From contig CP016490.1 in assembly GCA_002966495.1 (NCBI GenBank), positions 2,170,001-2,234,000 on the forward strand: 64,000 nucleotides of DNA. The letters run 5' to 3'. The stretch comes from Halomonas sp. GFAJ-1. Lineage in GTDB: Bacteria > Pseudomonadota > Gammaproteobacteria > Pseudomonadales > Halomonadaceae. The first letter of the stretch is position 1; each line of letters starts with the position of its first letter. The position numbers and the translations under genes are program-made. Shown here piece by piece: positions 60,165-64,000 of the stretch. Below the pieces are notes generated by a model. The model worked only from the letters and a program-made list of their open reading frames with translations, made no database searches and was not told the DNA's origin.

Positions 60165-61136
60165 GTGCGTTTGCATTACCACGGCCTTATGCCCGAGCGA
60201 ATAGGGTTTGTTTTATTGCCCCGCTTTTCAATGATGGCATTTTTTTCCGCTGTTGAACCCTTACGTATTGCCAACCGTATGAGCGGTCGCCCCCTGTTTG
60301 ACTGGACGCTGTTTAGTTTGGATGGTGAACCCGTCAGTGCCAGCAACGGCATGACGCTGATGGTTGATCAGCCGATTGGCGACTGTTGGGACTTACCCTC
60401 GCTGGCTGTCTGCAGCGGCTTTGAACCAGAAGCGTATCTAACGCGGCCTTTGGTCAGTTGGCTACACCGTTTAGACCAGGCTGGCTGCGCACTGGGCGGC
60501 ATTGATACCGGCTGTTTTCTACTGGCTGCTGCCGAACTGCTGAAAGGTGAGCGAGTAACGCTGCACTGGGAGAGCCTGCCTGCTTTCCGTGAACGTTTTC
60601 CGCTGATTGACACATCCGATGAGCTGTTTGAGCTAGGGGAGCGCCGGTTTTCCTGTGCAGGCGGTGCGGCGGCGATGGACATGGCGTTAGAGGTTATCAA
60701 GCAGCGCCACGGCGCCAAGCTGGCGGTGGATGTCTCTGAGCAGCTAATTCATGAGCGCTTAAGAAATCGCCACGATCAGCAGCGTATGTCGCTGGCGCGC
60801 CGATTAGGCTCGCATAATCGGCGTTTAATTGAAGCGGTTGCGTTAATGGAGCGCCACCTGGAAGCGCCGTTACCCCTGATAAAGATTGCCGAGCGAACGG
60901 GGGTGTCGTTACGCCATCTTCAACGGCTATTTGAGGAGCATCTTCATCGAACGCCGCGTCAGTGGTATTTGTCACTTCGTTTGTCGCGGGCGCAGCGCCT
61001 GCTGATGGAAACCGATATGGACGTGTTAGAGGTAGGTATTGCGTGTGGCTTTGCATCAAGCTCCAGCTTTGCACGTGCGTATCGCACGCATTTTGGCTGT
61101 TCACCGGTAGAAGCACGACGCCAGTCACGTCAGTAG
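60165..61136 (+). CDS. GlxA-type AraC-family transcriptional regulator (GbdR/CdhR-like)
   Basis: 323 residues. An N-terminal DJ-1/PfpI-like ligand domain (about 10-180, IGFVLLPRFSMMAFFSAVEP and GGIDTGCFLLAAAELL) and a C-terminal AraC HTH pair (about 220-320, IAERTGVSLRHLQRLFEEHL and VGIACGFASSSSFARAYRTH). GbdR and CdhR proteins of this type control glycine betaine, choline and carnitine catabolism; the gene for a betaine/choline-type binding protein follows on the same strand after 109 nt, and a BCCT carrier lies beyond, so that role is likely. GTG start at 60165 with AAGGAG upstream. Confidence 0.88.
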   Translation: MRLHYHGLMPERIGFVLLPRFSMMAFFSAVEPLRIANRMSGRPLFDWTLFSLDGEPVSASNGMTLMVDQPIGDCWDLPSLAVCSGFEPEAYLTRPLVSWLHRLDQAGCALGGIDTGCFLLAAAELLKGERVTLHWESLPAFRERFPLIDTSDELFELGERRFSCAGGAAAMDMALEVIKQRHGAKLAVDVSEQLIHERLRNRHDQQRMSLARRLGSHNRRLIEAVALMERHLEAPLPLIKIAERTGVSLRHLQRLFEEHLHRTPRQWYLSLRLSRAQRLLMETDMDVLEVGIACGFASSSSFARAYRTHFGCSPVEARRQSRQ

Positions 61137-61245
61137 CTAAGCGGTAATTTGTCGCTTTATGAGTGTTTTATGTCGCTCAATGTCGTTTGAATTGTTGTTT
61201 AGTTGGCAGACTTGACGAGGTATATCGCCAAAAGAGGACATAATA

Positions 61246-62193
61246 ATGCAGCGTACATTCATTGGTGTGAAAAGTATTGGCGCACTCAGCTTGGCAGGTT
61301 TCACGGCGTTGGCTGTCTCCGCCCCTGCATCGGCTGGCCTTGATGAGGTGCGGTTTGGTGTGCCGCCCTGGCCTGGAGTTACCGTGAAGTCCGAGGTAGC
61401 GGCACAGCTGATGGAAACGATGGGCTACCAAACCCGCCAACGAGATTTAGCGGTTAGTGTTATTTTGGCTGGCTTAACCCGTAACGATGTGGATGTTTAC
61501 TTGGGCGGTTGGTATCCGGTGCAGACGGATATGGTAGAGCCGCTGGTGGCCGATAATAAAGTGGAAAAACTGGTCTCCAATATTCAGGGAGCGAACTCTG
61601 GTTTAGTGGTACCGCAGTACGTGTATGACGCCGGCGTAACGTCGGTGGCCGACCTGGACGCCCACCGAGACCGCTTCGACGGCGAGATACAGGGCATCGA
61701 GGCGGGCACCGGTATTAACACGGCGATCCTCGCGGCGATTGATAACGATATTGTGGGGCTAGGCGACTGGTCGCTCAGAGAGAGCTCTACGGCGGCAATG
61801 CTGGCGCAAGCCGAGCAGAAAATGGCCAACGGCGAGTGGGTGACCTTTGTAGGCTGGGAACCCCACTGGATGAACGTCAGCTTCGATATGGCCTATCTGG
61901 ATGATGCCGAAGGTGCCGGTATTGCTCAAATTGGGAGCACTGTATGGACGATTGTGCCTGCCAGCATGGCGGCAGAAGACCCCCAGTTGCATAGGTTCCT
62001 TTCTCAATATGTGGTGGATATTGAGGATCAAAATGCCTGGGTGCATAGCTATAGCTACGAAGATCGTCCCGCGGATGAGGTGGCCTCTGAGTGGATCAGT
62101 GCCAATTTAAGCACTGTAGAGACTTGGCTGGAGGGGGTCATGGCGAAAAATGGTCAGCCGGCAATAGAGGCAGTGCGCGCCAATTACCAGTAA
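61246..62193 (+). CDS. Glycine betaine/choline/carnitine ABC transporter substrate-binding protein
   Basis: 315 residues. A signal peptide (about 1-31, ending PASA) sends it to the periplasm. The mature part is of the OpuAC/ChoX type (VRFGVPPWPGVTVKSEVAAQ, YLGGWYPVQTDMVEPLV, and FVGWEPHWMNVSFDM, with tryptophans that usually form the aromatic cage for the quaternary amine). No permease or ATPase gene follows; the next gene is on the opposite strand. Probably it feeds a transporter encoded elsewhere. Ends in a hairpin at 62223. Confidence 0.87.
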   Translation: MQRTFIGVKSIGALSLAGFTALAVSAPASAGLDEVRFGVPPWPGVTVKSEVAAQLMETMGYQTRQRDLAVSVILAGLTRNDVDVYLGGWYPVQTDMVEPLVADNKVEKLVSNIQGANSGLVVPQYVYDAGVTSVADLDAHRDRFDGEIQGIEAGTGINTAILAAIDNDIVGLGDWSLRESSTAAMLAQAEQKMANGEWVTFVGWEPHWMNVSFDMAYLDDAEGAGIAQIGSTVWTIVPASMAAEDPQLHRFLSQYVVDIEDQNAWVHSYSYEDRPADEVASEWISANLSTVETWLEGVMAKNGQPAIEAVRANYQ

Positions 62194-62200
62194 CTGAGCG

Positions 62201-63019
62201 TTAATGCTCTAATCGTTGGTTGAGCGCCTGGCAAAAATCTTGCCAGGCGCTTTGCATTTCTGGCAGCAGGGCATGGGCATGTAAGGCGGCGTGCACCATC
62301 GTGCTGGCGCTGCGATACCCTACCTGCACACCGTTACGGCGCCAGGCAGCAACGGCTTGTTCAAGTGGAGCGGTTAATGGGTCGTGCTCAACGCTAAGCA
62401 CTTCCAGCTGCGCTTTGGGTGGGAGTGCATCGATCTGAGTGTTCAACCCCGGGCAGAAAGAAAGCAGTGATAAGACATCGTTACGGCTAAGCAGCGGGGC
62501 ATCAGGACCCAGCGTTTGTGGGTTAAGCGGGCCAACCGGCGGATAAATAAGCCCTAGCGGAACGCTATGCGTTAGCCGCGTTAACACGTCCAGCGCCAAG
62601 CGCCCGCCTGCGCTATCACCAACGATGGCAGCAGGCGTTATCACGCGGGTGGCGCTTAAGCACTCCCCCAGCATGTCGCTGTAGTCCGCTTCAGGCGCTA
62701 AGCAATAGTCGAGACTGACAACGTGGCGCGAGAGTCGGTCAGCTAGGCTTGCCGCAATACCATGGTGGCTGTGGACGGATCCCAGCGTAAACCCCCCGCC
62801 GTGAATATACATAATGCGACCCGGCTTGGCGGAGGCAGGAATAAAATGCCGAAGTACGCTGCCTTCCCAAGGCTCGTCGGTAATGCGCATGCCGGCTGGG
62901 TTAGGTGGGGCAAATGTTTGGCACAGCTGGTCGTAGCGCTGGCGCGCCTCTGCGGGCGTACTACGCGTGACGTTAGCTAAGCCTCGCTCAAAGCGGGTGA
63001 TAAAGGTGTCGATATTCAT
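62201..63019 (-). CDS. Alpha/beta hydrolase (HSL-like esterase)
   Basis: 272 residues. HGGG oxyanion motif at 73-76, nucleophile elbow GDSAGG with S136, and a catalytic histidine in TMVHAALH near the C-terminus, with the acid likely in VEHDPLTAP. This is the hormone-sensitive-lipase group. Position between the binding-protein gene and the BCCT gene suggests it acts on an ester such as a carnitine or choline ester, which is inference. It starts at 63019 and ends 7 nt from the convergent gene; the hairpin at 62223-62251 lies within its last codons. Confidence 0.85.
   Translation of the reverse strand: MNIDTFITRFERGLANVTRSTPAEARQRYDQLCQTFAPPNPAGMRITDEPWEGSVLRHFIPASAKPGRIMYIHGGGFTLGSVHSHHGIAASLADRLSRHVVSLDYCLAPEADYSDMLGECLSATRVITPAAIVGDSAGGRLALDVLTRLTHSVPLGLIYPPVGPLNPQTLGPDAPLLSRNDVLSLLSFCPGLNTQIDALPPKAQLEVLSVEHDPLTAPLEQAVAAWRRNGVQVGYRSASTMVHAALHAHALLPEMQSAWQDFCQALNQRLEH
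62223..62251 (+). terminator. Bidirectional hairpin between the binding protein and hydrolase genes
   Basis: AGCGCCTGGCAA and TTGCCAGGCGCT form a 12-bp stem with a 5-nt loop, followed by TTT. It lies 30 nt after the binding-protein stop, inside the 3' end of the hydrolase gene on the other strand. It should end the binding-protein transcript. Confidence 0.7.
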
Positions 63020-63072
63020 AGCGATACTCGTTATTCACGGCTGCTTTCGTTAACCTCCCGAGGCTTATTGAG

Positions 63073-63101
63073 CACTAGGCGTCAACGAGAGACGCCTAGT
63101 G
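63073..63101 (-). terminator. Hairpin downstream of the BCCT gene
   Basis: CACTAGGCGTC and GACGCCTAGTG form an 11-bp perfect stem with a 7-nt loop, 18 nt after the BCCT stop on the minus strand. There is no long T-run; likely terminator. Confidence 0.65.
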
Positions 63102-63118
63102 TCATCGTGTGCCTTAGC

Positions 63119-64000
63119 TCAACGTTTCTTACGGCCTGTATTAAGCGACTCGCGGAACAGCGAAAGCAGTACGCCGGCTGTCATTACCAGCACCACCACG
63201 CTCAGCGGTAGAGCAGCTGCAATCAGCGCTGTTTGCAGTGCGCTTAGACCGCCTGCCACCAGCAGCACCGCCGCGACTAAGCCAATCACTACGCCCCAGA
63301 AAACGCGAAAGCGTATGGGCGGCTCGTTATCGCCTAGCGACAAAATAGTGGTGAGCACTAACGTCCCTGAGTCTGAAGAGGTAACAAACCAGCTCATTAG
63401 CAGAAAGACCATGAGGGCTGAGAGAATCCACCCAAAGGTACCGCTACCCACAATCCCATCCGCCGTGGCAAACAGTGCAGCCGGTAGGTTCCAGGCGTTT
63501 ACTAGCTCTATAATGCCAGCGCTGCCCGGTCCGCCCGTGGCATAAAGCTCCTGGTGCATGGCGTTGCCCCCGAAGATGATCAGCCAAACAAAGATGATCA
63601 GGGTAGGCACTAACAGAACGCCCAGTACAAACTCGCGCAATGTACGGCCCTTGGAAATGCGGGCAATGAAAAGGCCCACAAAGGGAGCCCAGGCGAGCCA
63701 CCAGCCCCAGTAGAAGATTGTCCAGCCCTGTTGCCAGGCGGCGTCTCCCTCCTCATCGGCGTACCAAAGCCCCATGGGAATGAAGTTGATGGCGTAGTCG
63801 AGTAACGTCTCGCCGAAGGTCATGATGAGCCACAGCGTGGGGCCTGCAATGAGGAAAATGCCGACGACAATCAGGGATACCCAAATATTCAACTCTGAAA
63901 TAAGACGAATACCGCCACGTACGCCGGATACAGCGGAAAGTATTGAGATAACTGAAATGCCAGCAATCAGCATCAGCTGAGTAGTTAGCCCAGGGTCAAC
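63119..64000 (-). CDS. BCCT family transporter (C-terminal part, cut by window edge)
   Basis: The open frame runs through the right edge of the window, so only about 293 C-terminal residues are seen (the first codons before the edge read VDPGLTTQLML). The BCCT hallmark WTIFYWGWWLAWAPFVGLFIA is intact, with later helices through VLLVAGGLSALQTALIAAALPLS. BCCT carriers take up betaine, choline or carnitine with sodium or protons and are the main osmoprotectant uptake systems of halophiles. The C-terminal tail is short and ends in basic residues. Upstream part not available. Confidence 0.92.
   Translation of the reverse strand, partial: VDPGLTTQLMLIAGISVISILSAVSGVRGGIRLISELNIWVSLIVVGIFLIAGPTLWLIMTFGETLLDYAINFIPMGLWYADEEGDAAWQQGWTIFYWGWWLAWAPFVGLFIARISKGRTLREFVLGVLLVPTLIIFVWLIIFGGNAMHQELYATGGPGSAGIIELVNAWNLPAALFATADGIVGSGTFGWILSALMVFLLMSWFVTSSDSGTLVLTTILSLGDNEPPIRFRVFWGVVIGLVAAVLLVAGGLSALQTALIAAALPLSVVVLVMTAGVLLSLFRESLNTGRKKR

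Overview
The window looks like chromosomal DNA of a halophilic or marine gammaproteobacterium, most likely Halomonadaceae. That is inferred from a BCCT carrier with a betaine/choline-type binding protein and a GlxA/AraC regulator, Kps-type capsule genes, an AttEFGH-like ABC module and an Srf locus. Nothing was searched, so the genus is inference.

Layout. (1) 0.1-4.2 kb, minus strand: capsule genes kpsC-like, kpsS-like and a short-chain dehydrogenase, overlapping like an operon. (2) 4.5-7.6 kb: a membrane PAS-GGDEF diguanylate cyclase and an AEC-family carrier, closed by an 18-bp hairpin. (3) 7.6-36.2 kb: a putative genomic island. A 22-bp copy of the 3' end of tRNA-Arg(CCT) lies at its left edge and the intact tRNA gene at its right edge. 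It holds an AAA/PD-(D/E)XK protein, a frameshifted ISL3 element, an uncharacterised membrane protein, an intact IS3 element and a large type III-B CRISPR-Cas locus. (4) 36.3-42.3 kb: a DUF4143 ATPase behind a 22-bp perfect inverted repeat, then a lipocalin/permease/ATPase module. (5) 42.8-59.9 kb: an extended SrfABC locus with an actin/Hsp70-like ATPase (SrfB), a P-loop GTPase-like protein (SrfC), two vWA proteins, an ABC transporter, a formylglycine-generating-enzyme-like protein and lipoproteins. (6) 60.2-64 kb: regulator, periplasmic binding protein, alpha/beta hydrolase and BCCT carrier.

The CRISPR locus has a HEPN-CARF ribonuclease (Csx1/TM1812 type) and cmr1-6, with a Cas10 that keeps GGDD but lacks an HD domain. 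There are two arrays of 10 and 11 repeats, with related but different repeats and near-identical leaders, both transcribed on the minus strand. It also has Csx16, cas6, a DarT-DarG pair, an adaptation operon (small basic protein, cas2, frameshifted cas1, second cas2) and an NE0113-family CARF protein. The most unusual gene is a 1260-residue protein with an N-terminal Card1-like CARF domain, a PD-(D/E)XK nuclease, what looks like a DUF3800/RNase H-fold domain, and a long helical tail.

Five promoters in the island share a near-palindromic box (AAAAWTTTT between GC flanks) placed 25-27 nt upstream of a -10-like hexamer. They precede the unknown membrane protein, the Csx1/cmr transcript, csx16, darTG and the NE0113 gene. 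This suggests one coordinated regulon and ties the unknown membrane protein and the DarTG pair to the CRISPR response. The IS3 element sits between two of these divergent promoters, so the membrane-protein gene was once a direct divergent neighbour of the csx1-cmr operon.
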